A stretch of 64,000 nt of DNA from Ehretia macrophylla (taxonomy: Eukaryota > Streptophyta > Magnoliopsida > Boraginales > Ehretiaceae): positions 2,886,501 to 2,950,500 of the forward strand of contig CM075780.1 in the NCBI GenBank assembly GCA_037974665.1. Direction: 5' to 3'. Below, piece after piece: positions 33,545-46,022 of this stretch. The notes below the pieces were generated by a model that was not told the DNA's origin, searched no databases, and was given only the letters and a program-made list of their open reading frames with translations. Positions within the stretch are counted from its first letter, which is position 1. The number at the start of each line of letters is the position of its first letter. A program made the translations under genes and the position numbers.

Positions 33545-35851
33545 TGTGAGTCCAGACCCCGAATAACGTGTCGTACCTCGATTTACGCGCCTTAGACCTA
33601 AAATTATATGACCGACCTAGGATTACGTGCCATGTCTTGGTTTTCGTGCATGCCTCGTTATACATGCCTTAACCTTGAATTGTGTGCCTTAATCCTCGAT
33701 ATACGTGCGATACCTAGATAAACATGCCATGACCTTAATTTATGTGCGAGACCTTGATTTGCGTGTGTCTCTTCGTTTCGTGTGCATTAACCTTGAATTG
33801 CGTGCCTTAACCTAGGTTTAAGAGTCATGTCTTGAATTACGTGCATTGCATTGAATGACGTGCCTTATTTTGATCTACGTTCATTCACCTAGGGTTGCGT
33901 GTGTTATCATTAGAATCCGTGCACTTATCTTGAAATATATGCCTTAGTCTTGAAAAACGTGCGTTCGTCTCGTAGTTCGTGTCCTACCTCGTAGTGCGTG
34001 CCCTAAACCTAGGAAAGCGTGCTTTCACGCTAATCAAGAGAGCATCTTACACGGAGCACTAGACTATTAAACAATCCTACAAAATCCACTATCAATATTA
34101 TAATCCTAATTTAACTCACTAGAAGACAAAATAACACAAAAAGCTAGACATTCTTTATTCCTTATTCTTTATTCTTTTTGCACTTTCAATACACAATTAA
34201 ATAACATCCAAAACATAACAAAAATTCAGATTTGGCACATGCTTTGGCCGACCATACCATGGTTTTTGCACAAGGTTTGAACAATTATACAATTAACTAT
34301 GCATGCTTAGAAAACTATGACACAAATGCATAAAAAATTGCTCAAACCACCTCAATTCTCCCACCATTTTCGACCAAACCACCTATGCCCATGCTAACAT
34401 TTCAAAATTCCATCTTGAAGACAAAAAAAGTCTGAATTTGTATGCCCAAGGCTGACCACATGCTCAAAAAATTGCAAAAGCCTCATTTTTCTCTCATTTC
34501 TCTCACTTTCCTCACATTTTCTCTCTCTCTCCATTTCGGTTTTGGCTGAGTTATCTCCACCTCTTAGCTCATCTTCATCATCCTATGGTGTATCAAGATA
34601 AACCACAAGCAAAGAAACTCACCCAAGCAAGCTAGGATGCAAGAAACACACATGCAAGCATTTTGAGTCACCATTTTCGGCCTTGGTGAGTTTTTAAGCT
34701 TCCATTTCTTTTCTTCTTGTTCTAACCTCATGCATGTGCTAAGAGATTGATCACTAAGCTAGGAAAAATAGAGAAAAGCTAGTTGGAATCTCGGCTAAGC
34801 AAGAAGAAGAAGAGATTTGAGCTTCAACAAGGTTTTGAGCATTTTTTTGGGTTGATTGCAAAGGTGAGGGTTAAAACCTTTTGAAATCTCTTCAAAATCT
34901 CACATGCATGCTCATAAATGTGTGTATTTGCTTCTGTACTTGAGCTATATGGTCGTTCATAAGCTTAAACAACCATGCATGGCAAGATCTTGGCTTGAAA
35001 ATGATGCTAGGTGAAGTCGAAATGGATGACAGCTCTCTGACCAGTCTGTTCGAGGAAAGTTTAGTTAAGTAAATACTGTTGAAAATTCTTGAAAATTGGT
35101 AGGTGACTATTTTGGACAGTTTTGGACATGTTTCCCAGAAATAGGCCGAAGCTAATTTTGACTCTAAGGTCCTCAAAATGGAAAATCTTTAAAATGTGAC
35201 CAAATCTGGAAATCTGGAGAAATGAAGCAGGTTTTGGCAGATGCACTGACCTTCTGGAACGAACCATATTTTACTTAGTAAATGTTGTCAAAAATGCATT
35301 AAATTTAGTTTACTGCTAGATTTTTCAGTTCTGGACAATTTTGTCAGAAATGGACCAAAGCTAAAACGGACCCTAAGGATCTCAAAAACATCAATTTCTG
35401 AAAAGTGTGCAAATCTGGACAGTTTTGTGCTACCTCACTGTTTCGGCCATAACTAATGATTCTGAACTCCAATTGATGCAAGGGTTGTTTCTGATTTTAG
35501 TTAACTTCTTAAGATTTAATTTGACATATTATTCACTGAACTTGGAGATTTATTGATTATCCTATTGATTGTGGGAAAACATCCTATTGCAGTAAAGGTT
35601 TCATTTAGCTACATGCTTGGAAAATTGTTGTAACCCCTTTTGTGGTTCTAATTGTGTGGAAATGTGGTGTTGGGATGTTATGTGGACTGTTTTGAGTACT
35701 TGAGGATGCTTGAATGGAATGATGCATGACTTGAGAATGATTTTGAGTTGACTTAGGGTTTTAATCACACGATTAAGCATGAAATGGAAACCCTAATGAC
35801 TAGGTAGTTTTGCTAAGTGTTGATTCTTGGTTATTGTGTGGAAATTATATG
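33545..35851 (+). mobile_element. E3: duplicated 5'-terminal LTR fragment (copy of E2)
   Basis: Same edges and same flanking spacer as E2, so it arose by duplication, not by a second insertion. It differs from E2 by scattered substitutions, a 16-bp shorter TC tract (near 34515) and other small indels. Confidence 0.9.
33561..34030 (+). repeat. Degenerate ~20-bp minisatellite in E3
   Basis: Counterpart of 28901-29370, with only a few base differences (for example GTCGTACC for GTCCTACC). Confidence 0.8.
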
Positions 35852-35926
35852 CTTTTGAATGTGCCATCTCTCTAGGCTAGGACTGTGAACCGTTAACCCA
35901 TATAGGAATTGTGCCGTCAACATGAC

Positions 35927-36046
35927 GGGTGCGATCATACCAGCACTAATGCACTGGATCCCATCAGAACTCCGAAGTTAAGTGTGCTTGGGCGAGAGTA
36001 GTACTAGGATGAGTGACCCCCTGGGAAGTCCTCGTGTTGCACCCCC
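35927..36046 (+). rRNA. 5S rRNA copy 38
   Basis: Differences: C29T, C57T (box A), G86A (box C). Duplicate of copy 34. Confidence 0.97.
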
Positions 36047-36602
36047 TTTTCAATTTTTTTTGCCCTGGTTAGGGTTGCCAAGATACTTTATCCACCAAAT
36101 CTCTATTACTGAATCCCAAGGAACATTTAGCAAGACAACTTCGCTTCACGTAGAGGCTGGGCCCGTAAACCGAGGGCGTAGGGTCTGTGACCAGGTCTTC
36201 TTCGCTCCGGTGCCCATAAATTTTGATCCGTATGGAGTTACGCGGCGCACAGCATACCGTTGCAAAGCTCTCTGAGAGCTCTATGAAGGGGGCAGCCAGC
36301 TTGCTCGCTGTGCCCATTTTTGGCGCCCAAAATCGAACGTTTTCATCAATTTTAGGCCACTTTTCTTCTTTTGCTCTATATTTTCGTCCCGGATCGTACG
36401 TCGTGAACTGTTAAAAGGACGACAACCTGACTCGCGGGACATCAGAGGGCCCTACAACGTGTCGATATCACGTCTTGCATGGATGCTGCGTTGTTGAAGG
36501 GAATGGGTTGTCGTTAAGCCCATTGGCCTTTTGAATGGACCATCTCTCTATGCAGGGATTGTGAACCGTTGACACATGTAGAAATTGTGCCCTCAACATG
36601 AC

Positions 36603-36722
36603 GGGTGCGATCATACCAGCAGTAATGCACAAGATCACATAAGAACTCCGAACTTAAGCGTGCTTGGGCGAGAGTAGTACTAAGATGGGTGACCCCTTGG
36701 GAAGTCCTCGTGTTGCACCCCC
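36603..36722 (+). rRNA. 5S rRNA copy 39 (diverged)
   Basis: Differences: C20G, C29A, G30A, C35A, C39A, G51C (box A), G81A (box C), C95T. Duplicate of copy 35, but it keeps the normal 3' end. Confidence 0.95.
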
Positions 36723-37279
36723 TTTTCAAATTTTTTTTCCCTGGTTAGGGTAGCCAAGATACTTTATCCACCAAATCTCTATTACCGAATCCCACGAAAC
36801 ATTGGGCAAGACAACATCGCTTCACGTAGAGGTTGGGCTCGCAAACCGAGGGCGTAGGGTTTGTGACCAGGTCTCTGTCGCTCCGGTGCCTATAACTTTT
36901 GATCCGTAAGGAGTTACACGACACACAACATACCGTTGCAAAGCTCTCTGAGAGCTCTACGACGAGGCTAGCCAGCTTGATCTCTGTGCCCATTTTTGGA
37001 GCCCAAAATTGAACGTTTTCATCAGTTTTAGGCCACTTTTCTTCTTTTGCTCTGTTTTTCCGTCCCGGATCGTACGTTGTGAACTGTTAAAAGGACGACA
37101 ACCTGACTCACGGGACATCAGAGGGCCCTACAACGTGTCGATATCACGTGTTGCTAGGATGCTGCGTTGTTGAAGCGGATGGGTTGTCGTTAAGCCCATT
37201 GGGCCTTTTGAATAGGCCATCTCTCTAGGCTGGGACTGTGAACAGTTAACACATAAAGGAATTGTGCCCTCAACATGAC

Positions 37280-37399
37280 GGGTACGATCATACCAGCACT
37301 AATGTACCGGATCCCATCAGAACTCAGAAGTTAAGCGTGCTTGGGCAAGAGTAGTAGTAGGATGGGTGACCCCCTGGGAAGTCCTCGTGTTGCACCCCC
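37280..37399 (+). rRNA. 5S rRNA copy 40
   Basis: Differences: G5A (uncompensated), C26T, C47A, G68A (IE), C78G. Confidence 0.96.
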
Positions 37400-37954
37400 T
37401 TTTCAATTTTTTTTCCCTGGTTAGGGTTGCCAAGATACTTTATCCACCAAATCTCTATTACCGAATCCCACGGAACATTGGGCAAGACAACATCGATTCA
37501 CGTAGAGGCTGGGCTCGCAAACCGAGGGCGTTGGGTTTGTGATCAGGTCTCCGTCGCTCGGATACCCATAACTTTTGATCCGTAAGGAGTTACGCGGCGC
37601 ACAACATAACGTTGCAAAGTGCTCTGAGAGCTCTACGACGGGGGCAGCCAGCTTGCTCGCTATGCCCTTTTTGGAGCCCAAAATCGAACGTTTTCATCAA
37701 TTTCAGGCCACTTTTCTTCCTTTGCTCAGTTTTTCCATCCCGGATCGTACGTCGTGAACTGGTAAAAAGATGACAACCTGACTCGTGGGACATCAGAGGG
37801 CCCTACAACATGTCGATATCACGTCTTGCGAGGATGCTGTGTTGTTGAAGCGGATGGGTTGTCGTTAAGCCCATTGGGCCTTTTGAATAGGCCATCTCTC
37901 TAGGCTGGTACTGTGAACCATTAATACATATAGGAATTGTGCCCTCAACAAGAC

Positions 37955-38074
37955 AGGTGCGATCATACCAGCACTAATGCACCGGATCACATCAGAACTC
38001 CGAAGTTAAGCGTGCTTGGGGGAGAGTAGTACTAGGATGGGTTACGCCGTGGGAATTCCTCGTGTTGCACCCCC
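37955..38074 (+). rRNA. 5S rRNA copy 41 (box C damaged)
   Basis: Differences: G1A, C35A, C67G, G89T, C92G, C95G, G102T. Three changes are in box C. Confidence 0.94.
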
Positions 38075-38631
38075 TTTTCAATATTTTTTGCCCTGGTTAG
38101 GGTTGCCAAGATACTTTATCCACCATATCTCTATTACCGAATCCCACAGAATATTGGGCAAGACAACTTCGCTTCACGTATAGGCTGGGCCCACAAACCG
38201 AGGGCGTAGGGTTTGTGACCAGGTCTCTGTCGCTCCGGTGCCCATAACTTTTTATCCGTATGGAGTTACGCGGTGCACAGCATACCGTTGCAAAGCTCTC
38301 TGAGAGCTCTACGACGGGGGCAGCCATCTTGCTCGTTGTACCCATTTTTGGAGCCCAAAATCGAACGTTTTCATCAGTTTCAGACCACTTTTCTTCTTTT
38401 GCAATGTTTTTCCATCCCGGATTGTACGTCGTGAACTATTAAAAGGACGACAACCTGACTCGCAGGACATCAGAGGGCCCTACAACGTGTCGATATCACG
38501 TCTTGCGAGGATGTTGCGTTGTTGAAGCGGATGGGTTGTCGTTAAGCCTATTGGGCCTTTTGAATGGGCCATCTCTCTAGGCTGGGATTGTGAACCGTTA
38601 ACACATATAAAAATTGTGCCCTCAACATGAC

Positions 38632-38751
38632 GGGTGCGATCATACCAGTACTAATGCACCAGATCACATCAGAACTCAGAAGTTAAGCGTGCTTGGGCGA
38701 GAGTAGTACTAGGATGGGTGACCCCCTGGGAAGTCCTCGTGTAGCACACCC
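38632..38751 (+). rRNA. 5S rRNA copy 42
   Basis: Differences: C18T, G30A, C35A, C47A, T112A, C117A (breaks G2-C117). Confidence 0.95.
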
Positions 38752-39309
38752 TTTTCAATTTTTTTTGCCCTGGTTAGGCTTGCCAAGATACTTTATCCAC
38801 CAAATCTCTATTACCGAATTCCCCGGAACATTGGGCAAGACAACTTCGCCTCACGTATAGGCTGGGCCCGCAAACCGAGGGCGTAGGGTTTGTGACTAGG
38901 TCTCCGTCGCTCCGGTGCCCATAACTTTTGATCCGTAAGGAGTTACGCGGTGCACAACATACCGTTGTAAAGATCTCTAAGAGCTCTACGACAGGGGCAG
39001 CCAGCTTGCTCACTGTGCCCTTTTTTGGGAGCCCAAAATCTAACGTTTTCATCAGTTTCAGGCCACTTTTCGTCTTTTGCAATGTTTTTCTGTCCCGGAT
39101 CGTACGTCGTGAACTGTTAAAAGGACGACAACCTGACTCGCAGGAAATCAGAGGGCCCTACAACGTGTCCATGTCACGTCTCACGAGGATGCTACGTTGT
39201 TGAAGTGGATGGGTTGTCGTTAATCCCATTGGGCCTTTTGAATGGGCCATCCCTCTAGGCTGGGAATGTGAACCGTTAACACATATAGGAATTGTGCCCT
39301 CAACGCGAC

Positions 39310-39429
39310 GGGTACGATCATACCAGCACTAATGCTCTAGATCACATCAGAACTCGGAAGTTAAGCGTGCTTGGGCGAGAGTAGTACTAGGATGGGTGAC
39401 CCCTAACGAAGTCCTCGTGTTGTACCTCC
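39310..39429 (+). rRNA. 5S rRNA copy 43 (compensated helix I, damaged box C end)
   Basis: Differences: G5A with C114T (pair becomes A-U), A27T, C29T, G30A, C35A, C47G, C95T, T96A, G97A, G98C, C118T. Helix I pairing is kept while the end of box C and stem V are altered. Confidence 0.93.
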
Positions 39430-39986
39430 TTTTCAATTTTTTTTGCCCTTGTTAGGGTTGCCAAGATACTTTATCCACCAAATCTCTATTACCGAATCCC
39501 ACGGAACATTGGGCAACACAACATTGCTTCACGTAGAGGCTGGGCTCGCAAACCGATGGCGTAGGGTTTGTGAACAAGACTCCGTCGCTCCGGTGCTCAC
39601 AACTTCTGATCCGTAAGAAGTTACGCGGTGCACAGCATACCGTTGCAAAGCTCACTGAGAGCTCTACGACGGGGGCAGCCATCTTGCTCGTTGTGCCCAT
39701 TTTTGGAGCCCAAAATCGAACGTTTTCATCTGTTTCAGACCACTTTTCTTCTTTTGCAATGTTTTTCCATCCCGGATTGTACGTCGTGAACTATTAAAAG
39801 GACGACAACCTGACTCGCGGGACATCAGAGAGCCCTCCAACGTGTCGACATCATGTCTTGCGAGGATGCTGCGTTGTAGAAGTGGATGGGTTGTCGTTAA
39901 GCCCAATGGGCCTTTTGAATGGGCCATCTCTCCAGGCTGGGACTGTGAACCTTTAACACATATAGGAATTGTGCCCTCAACATGAC

Positions 39987-40106
39987 GGGTGCGATCATAC
40001 CAGCACTAATGCACCAGATCCCGTCAGAACTCGGAAGTTAAGCGTGCTTGGGCGAGAGTAGTACTAGGAAGGGTGACGCCCTGGGAAGTCCTCGTGTTGC
40101 ACCCCC
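39987..40106 (+). rRNA. 5S rRNA copy 44
   Basis: Differences: G30A, A37G, C47G, T84A (box C), C92G (box C). A37G, C47G, T84A and C92G recur in copy 51. Confidence 0.95.
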
Positions 40107-40663
40107 TTTTCAATTTTTTTTGCCCTGGTTAGGGTTGCCAAGATACTTTATCAACCAAATCTCTATTAACGAATCCCACGGAACATTGGGCAAGACAACA
40201 TCGCTTAACGTAGAGGCTGGGCTCGCAAACCGAGGGCGCAGGGTTAATGACCAGGTCTCCGTCACTCCGGTGCCCATAACTTTTGATCCGCAAGGAGTTA
40301 CGCGGCGCACAGCATACCGTTGCAAAGCTCTTTGAGAGCTCTACGACAGGGGCAGCCAGCTTGCTCGCTTTACCCATTTTTGGACCCCAGAATCGAACGT
40401 TTTCATCAGTTTCAGGCTACTTTTCTTCTTTTGCTCTGTTTTTTCATCCCGGATCATACGTCGTGAACTGTTAAAAGGACGACAACCTGACTCGCGGGAC
40501 ATTAGAGGGCCCTACAATGTGTCGATATCACGTCTTGCGAGGATGCTGCGTTGTTGAAGCAGATAGGCTGTAGTTAAGGCCATTGGGCCTTTTGAATGGG
40601 CCATCTCTCTAGGTTGGGATTGTGAACCGTTAACACATGTAGGAATTGTGCCCTCAACATGAC

Positions 40664-40783
40664 GGGTGCAATCATACCAGCACTAATGCACCAGATCACA
40701 TCAGAACTCCGAAGTTAAGCGTGCTTGGGCAAGAGTAGTACTAAGATGGGTGACCCCCTGGGAAGTCCTCGTGTTGCACCCCC
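40664..40783 (+). rRNA. 5S rRNA copy 45
   Basis: Differences: G7A, G30A, C35A, G68A, G81A. Its spacer (CAAAATAC, TTTATTCCCGAAT) matches that of copy 52. Confidence 0.96.
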
Positions 40784-41340
40784 TTTTCAATTTTTTTTTC
40801 CAGGTCAGGGTTGCCAAAATACTTTATCCACCAAATCTTTATTCCCGAATCCCACGGAACATTGGGCAAGACAACTTCGCTTCACGTAGAGGCTGGGCCA
40901 GCAAACCGAGGGTGTAGGGTTTGTGATCAGGTCTCCGTCGCTCTGGTGCCCATAACTTTTGATCCGTAAGGAGTTACGCGGCGCGCAACATACCGTTACA
41001 AAGCTCTCTGAGAGCTCTACGACGGGAAAAACCAGCTTGCTCACTGTGCCCGGTTTTTGGAGCCAAAAATCGAATGTTTTCATCAGTTTCAGGCCATTTT
41101 TACACTTTTGTTTTGTTTTTCCGTCCCGGATCGTACGTCGTGAACTGTTAAAAGTACGACAACCTGACTCACAGGACATCAGAGGGCCCTACAACATGTC
41201 GATATCACGTCTTGTGAGGATGTTGTATTGTTGAAGCTGATGGGTTGTCGTTAAGCCCATTGGGCCTTCTGAATGGGCCATCTCTCTAGGCTGGTACTAT
41301 GAACAGTTAACACATATAGAAATTGTGCCGTGAACTTGAC

Positions 41341-41460
41341 AGGTGCGATCATACCAGCACTAATGCACCGGATCAAATCAGAACTCCGAAGTTAAGCGTG
41401 TTTAGGCGAGAGTAGTACTAGGATGGGTGACCCCCTGGGAAGTCCTCGTGTTGCACCCCC
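41341..41460 (+). rRNA. 5S rRNA copy 46
   Basis: Differences: G1A, C35A, C36A, C61T and G64A (box A). First of the CTTAGGCG (G64A) subfamily in block D; upstream spacer has GGCCTTCTGAATGG and GGCTGGTACTATG. Confidence 0.96.
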
Positions 41461-42018
41461 TTTTCAATTTTTTTTCTCCTGGTTAGGTTTGCCAAAATAC
41501 TTTATCCACCAAATCTGTATTACCGAATCCCACGGAACATTGGGCAAGACAACTTTGCTTCACGTAGAGGCTGGGCCCGCAAACCGACGGCGTAGGGTTT
41601 GTGACCAGGTCTCCGTCGCTCCGGTGCCCATAACTTTTGATCTGTAAGGAGTTACGCGGCGCACAACATACCGTTGCAAAGCTCTCTGAGAGCTCTACGA
41701 CGGGGGCAGCCAGCTTGCACACTGTGCCCGATTTTTGGAAACCAAAATCGAACGTTTTCATCAGTTTCAGGCCACTTTTCTTCTTTTGCTCTGTTTTTCC
41801 GTCCCGGATCGTACGTCGTGAACTGTTAAAAGGACGACAATCTGACTCGCGGGATATCAGAGGGCCCTACAAAGTGTCGATATCACGTCTTGCGAGGTTG
41901 CTGCATTATTAAAGCGGATGGGTTGTCGTTAAGCCCATTGGGCCTTCTGAATGGGCCATCTCTCTAGGCTAGTACTATGAACCGTTAACACATATAGGAA
42001 TTGTGCCCTGAACATGAC

Positions 42019-42138
42019 AGGTGCGATCATACCAGCACTAATGCACCGGATCACATCAGAACTCCGAAGTTAAGCGTGCTTAGGCGAGAGTAGTACTAGG
42101 ATGGGTAACCCCCTGGGAAGTCCTCGTATTGCACCCCC
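42019..42138 (+). rRNA. 5S rRNA copy 47
   Basis: Differences: G1A, C35A, G64A (box A), G89A (box C), G110A. Confidence 0.96.
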
Positions 42139-42695
42139 TTTTCAATTTTTTTTGCCCTGGTTAGGGTTGCCAAGATACTTTATCCACCAAATCCTGATTA
42201 CCGAATCCCACGGAACATTGGGGAAGACAACTTCACCTCACGTATAGGTTGGGCCTACAAACTGAGGGCATAGGGTTTTTTACCAAGTCTCCGTCGCTCC
42301 GGTGCCCATAACTTTTGATCCGTAAGGAGTTACGCAGTGCATAGCATACCGTTGCAAAGCTTTCTAAGAGCTCTACGACGGGGGTAGCCAGCTTGCTCGC
42401 TGCGCCCATATTTGGAGCCCAAAATCGAACATTTTCATCAGTTTCAGGCCAATTTTCTTCTTTTGCAATGTTTTTCCGTCCCGGATCGTACGTCGTGAAC
42501 TGTTAAAAGGACGACAACCTGACTCGCGGGACATGAGAGGGCCCTACAACGTGTTGATATCACGTCCTGCGAGGATGCTGCGTTGTTGAAGCGGATGGGT
42601 AATCGTTAAGCCCATTGGGCCTTTTGAATGGGCCATATCTCTAGGCTGGGACTGTGAACCGTTAACACATATAGGAATTGTGCCCTCAACATGAC

Positions 42696-42815
42696 GGGTG
42701 CGATCATACCAGCACTAATGCACCGGATCCCATCAGAACTCTGAAGTTAAGCGTGCTTGGGCGAGAGTAGTACTAGGATAGGTGACCCCCTGGGAAGTCC
42801 TCGTGTTACACCCCC
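42696..42815 (+). rRNA. 5S rRNA copy 48
   Basis: Differences: C47T, G85A (box C), G113A. Its spacer has the left-hand TACTGAATCCC marker, an island inside block D. Confidence 0.96.
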
Positions 42816-43372
42816 TTTTCAATTTTTTTTGCCCTGATTAGGTTTGCCAAGATACTTTATCCACCAAATCTCTATTACTGAATCCCATGGAACATTGGGC
42901 AAGACAACTTCGCTTCACGTAAAGGCTAGGCCCGCAAACCGAAGGCGTAGGGTTTGTGACCAGGTCTTCGTCGCTCTGGTGCCCATAAATTTTGAATCGT
43001 AAGGAGTTACGCAACGCACAGCATACTGTTGCAAAGCTCTCTGACAGCTCTACGATGGGGGCAGCCACCTTGCTCACGGTGCCCCTTTTTGGAGCCCAAA
43101 ATCAAATGTTTTCATCAGTTTCAGGCCACTTTTCTTCTTTTGCTCTATTTTTCCATCCCGGATCGTACGTCGTGAACTGTTAAAAGGACGACAACCTAAC
43201 TCGCGGGACATCAGAGGGCCCTACAATGTGTCGATATCACGTCTTGCGAGGATGCTGCGTTGTTGAAGCGGATGGGTTGTCGTTAAGCCCATTGGGCCTT
43301 TTGAATTGGCCATCTCTCTAGGCTAGGATTGTGAACAGTTAACAAATAATGAAATTGTGCCCTCAACATGAC

Positions 43373-43492
43373 GGGTGCGATCATACCAAAACTAATGTAC
43401 AGGATCCCATCAGAACTCCGAAGTTAAGCGTGCTTGGGCGAGAATAGTACTAGGATGGGTGACCCCATGTGAAATCCTCGTGTTGCACCCCC
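43373..43492 (+). rRNA. 5S rRNA copy 49
   Basis: Differences: G17A, C18A, C26T, C29A, G72A (IE), C95A, G98T, G102A. Confidence 0.94.
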
Positions 43493-44049
43493 TTTTCAAT
43501 TTTTTTTGCCCTGGTTAGGGTTGCCAAGATACTTTATCCACCAAAACTCTATTACCGAATCTCAAGGAACATTGGGCAAGACAACATCGCTTCACGTAGA
43601 GGCTGGGCTCGCAAACCGAGGGCGTAGGGTTTGTGACTAGGTCTCCGTCGCTCCGGTGCCCATACCTTTTGATCCGTAAGGAGTTACACGGCGCACAACA
43701 TACCGTTGCAAATCTCTTTGAGAGCTCTACGATGGGGGCAGCCAGCTTGCTCGCTGTACCTTTTTTTGTAGCAAAAAATTGAACGTTTTCATCAGTTTCA
43801 TGCCACTTTTCTTCTTTTGCTCTGTTTTTTCATCCCGGATCATACGTCGGGAATAGTTAAAAGGACGACAATCTGACTCGCGGGACATCAGAGGGCCCTA
43901 CAACGTGTCGATATCACGTCTTGCGAGGATGCTGCGTTGTTGAAGCGGATGGGTTGTCGTTAAGCCTATTGGGCCTTTTGAATGGGCCATCTATCAAGGT
44001 TGGGATTGTGAACCGTTAACACATGTAAAAATTGTGGCCTCAACATGAC

Positions 44050-44169
44050 GGGTGTGATCATTCCAGCACTACTGCACCAGATCACATCAGAACTCCGAAG
44101 TTAAGCGTGCTTGGGCGAGAGTAATACTAAGATGGGTGACCCCCTGGGAAGTCCTCGTGTCCCACCCCC
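44050..44169 (+). rRNA. 5S rRNA copy 50
   Basis: Differences: C6T, A13T, A23C, G30A, C35A, G75A, G81A (box C), T112C, G113C. A13T, A23C, G30A, C35A and G81A are shared with copy 52, two units away. Confidence 0.94.
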
Positions 44170-44524
44170 TTTTCAAATTTTTTTTCCCTAGTTAGTGTTG
44201 CCAAGATACTTTATCCACCAAATCTCTATTACCGAATCCCACGGAACATTGGGCAAGACAACATCGATTCACGTAGAGGCTGGGCTCACAAACCTAGGGC
44301 GTAGGGTTTGTGACCAAGTCTCCCTCGCTCCGGTGCCCATAACTTTTGATCCATAAGGAGTTACGCGGCGCACAGCATACCGTTGTAAAGCACTCTAAGA
44401 GCTCTACGACAGGGGCTGCCATCTTGCTCGCTATGCCCATTTTTTGAAGCCCAAAATCAAACGTTTTCATCAGTTTCAAGCCACTTTTCATCTTTTGCAA
44501 TGTTTTTCTGTCCCGGATCGTACG

Positions 44525-44540
44525 TCGTAAACATCACGTC
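44525..44540 (+). other. 57-bp deletion in the spacer after copy 50
   Basis: TACGTCGTAAAC is joined to ATCACGTCTTGC. The stretch from the CTGTTAAAAGG word through GTGTCGAT is missing, giving a 620-bp unit. Confidence 0.85.
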
Positions 44541-44669
44541 TTGCGAGGATGCTGCATTGTTGAAGTGGATGGGTTGTCGTTAAGGCCATTGGGCCTTTTG
44601 AATGGGCCATCTCTCTAGGCTGGGACTGTGAACCGTTAACACATATAGGAATTGTGCCCTCAACATGAC

Positions 44670-44789
44670 GGGTGCGATCATACCAGCACTAATGCACCGG
44701 ATCCCGTCAGAACTCGGAAGTTAAGCGTGCTTGGGCGAGAGTAGGACTAGGAAGGGTGACGCCTTGGGAAGCCCTCGTGTTGCACCCCC
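44670..44789 (+). rRNA. 5S rRNA copy 51
   Basis: Differences: A37G, C47G, T76G, T84A, C92G (box C), C95T, T103C. Related to copy 44. Confidence 0.95.
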
Positions 44790-45345
44790 TTTTCAATTCT
44801 TTTTGTCCTGGTTAGGGTTGCCAAGATACTTTATCAACCAAATCTCTATTACCGAATCCCACGGAACATTGGCAAAAACAACATCGCTTCACGTGGAGGC
44901 TGGGCTTGCAAACCGAGGGCGCAAGGTTTGTGACCAGGTCTCCGTCGCTCCGGTGCCCATAACTTTAGATCCGTAAGGAGTAATGCGGTGCACAGCATAC
45001 CGTTGCAAAGCCCTTTGAGAGCTCTACGATGGGGGCAGCCAGCTTGCTCGCTTGCCCATTTTTGGAGCCCAGAATTTAACGTTTTCATCAGTTTCAGGCT
45101 ACTTTTCTTCTTTTGCTCTGTTTTTCCGTCCCAGATAGTACGTCGTGAACTGTTAAAAGGACGACGACCTGACTCGCGGGACATCAGAGGGCCCTACAAT
45201 GTGTCGATATCACGTCTTGCAAGGATGCTGCGTTGTTGAAGCAGATGGGTTGTCGTTAAGCCTATTGGGCCTTTTGAATGGGCCATCTCTCTAGGTTGGG
45301 ATTGTGAACCGTTAACACATGTAAAAATTGTGCCCTCAACATGAC

Positions 45346-45465
45346 GGGTGCGATCATTCCAGCACTACTGCACCAGATCACATCAGAACTCCGAAGTTAA
45401 GCGTGCTTGGGCGAGAGTAGTACTAAGATGGGTGACCCCCTTGGAAGTCCTCGTGTTGCACCCCC
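45346..45465 (+). rRNA. 5S rRNA copy 52
   Basis: Differences: A13T, A23C, G30A, C35A, G81A, G97T. Gene related to copy 50, spacer to copy 45. Confidence 0.96.
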
Positions 45466-46022
45466 TTTTCAATTTTTTTTTTCCTGGTAAGGGTTGCCAA
45501 AATACTTTATCTACCAAATCTTTATTCCCGAATCCCACGGAACATTGGACAAGACAACTTCGCTTCACGTAGAGGCTGGGCCAGCAAACCGAGGGCGTAG
45601 GGTTTATGATTAGGTCTCCGTCGCTCCGGTGCCCATAACTTTTGATCCGTAAGGAGTTACGCGGTGCACCGCATACCGTTACAAAGCTCTCTAAGATCTC
45701 TACGACGGGGGCAGCCAGCTTGCTCATTGTGCCCATTTTTTGAGCCCAAAATCGAATGTTTTCATCAGTTTCAGGCCACTTTTCTTCTTTTGCAATGTTT
45801 TTCCGTCCCGAATCGTATGTCGTGAACTGTTAAAAGGACGACAACCTGACTCGCGGGACATCAGAGGGCCCTACAATGTGTCGATATCACGTCTTGCAAG
45901 GATGCTGCATTGTTGAAGTAGATGGGTTGTCGTTAAGCCCATTGGGCCTTTTGAATGGGCCATCTCTCTAGGCTGGGACTGTGAACCGTTAACTCATATA
46001 GGAATAGTGCCCTCAACATGAC

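Larger units (their letters stand above)
27541..36840 (+). repeat. Tandem duplication of about 4.65 kb (two copies of 5S units plus LTR fragment)
   Basis: The segment from about 27541 to 32193 reappears from about 32194 to 36840. Copies 32, 33, 34 and 35 correspond to 36, 37, 38 and 39, and E2 corresponds to E3. Offsets are 4660-4661 left of the LTR pieces and 4643 right of them; a TC-repeat difference accounts for most of the change. The two halves are nearly identical, while unrelated neighbouring units differ by several percent. An assembly artefact is possible but unlikely, since small private differences exist. Confidence 0.88.

Noticed and set aside
33545-35851. E3 as an independent second insertion
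   Set aside because: Its edges, flanks and neighbouring 5S copies are the same as for E2, so segmental duplication explains it.
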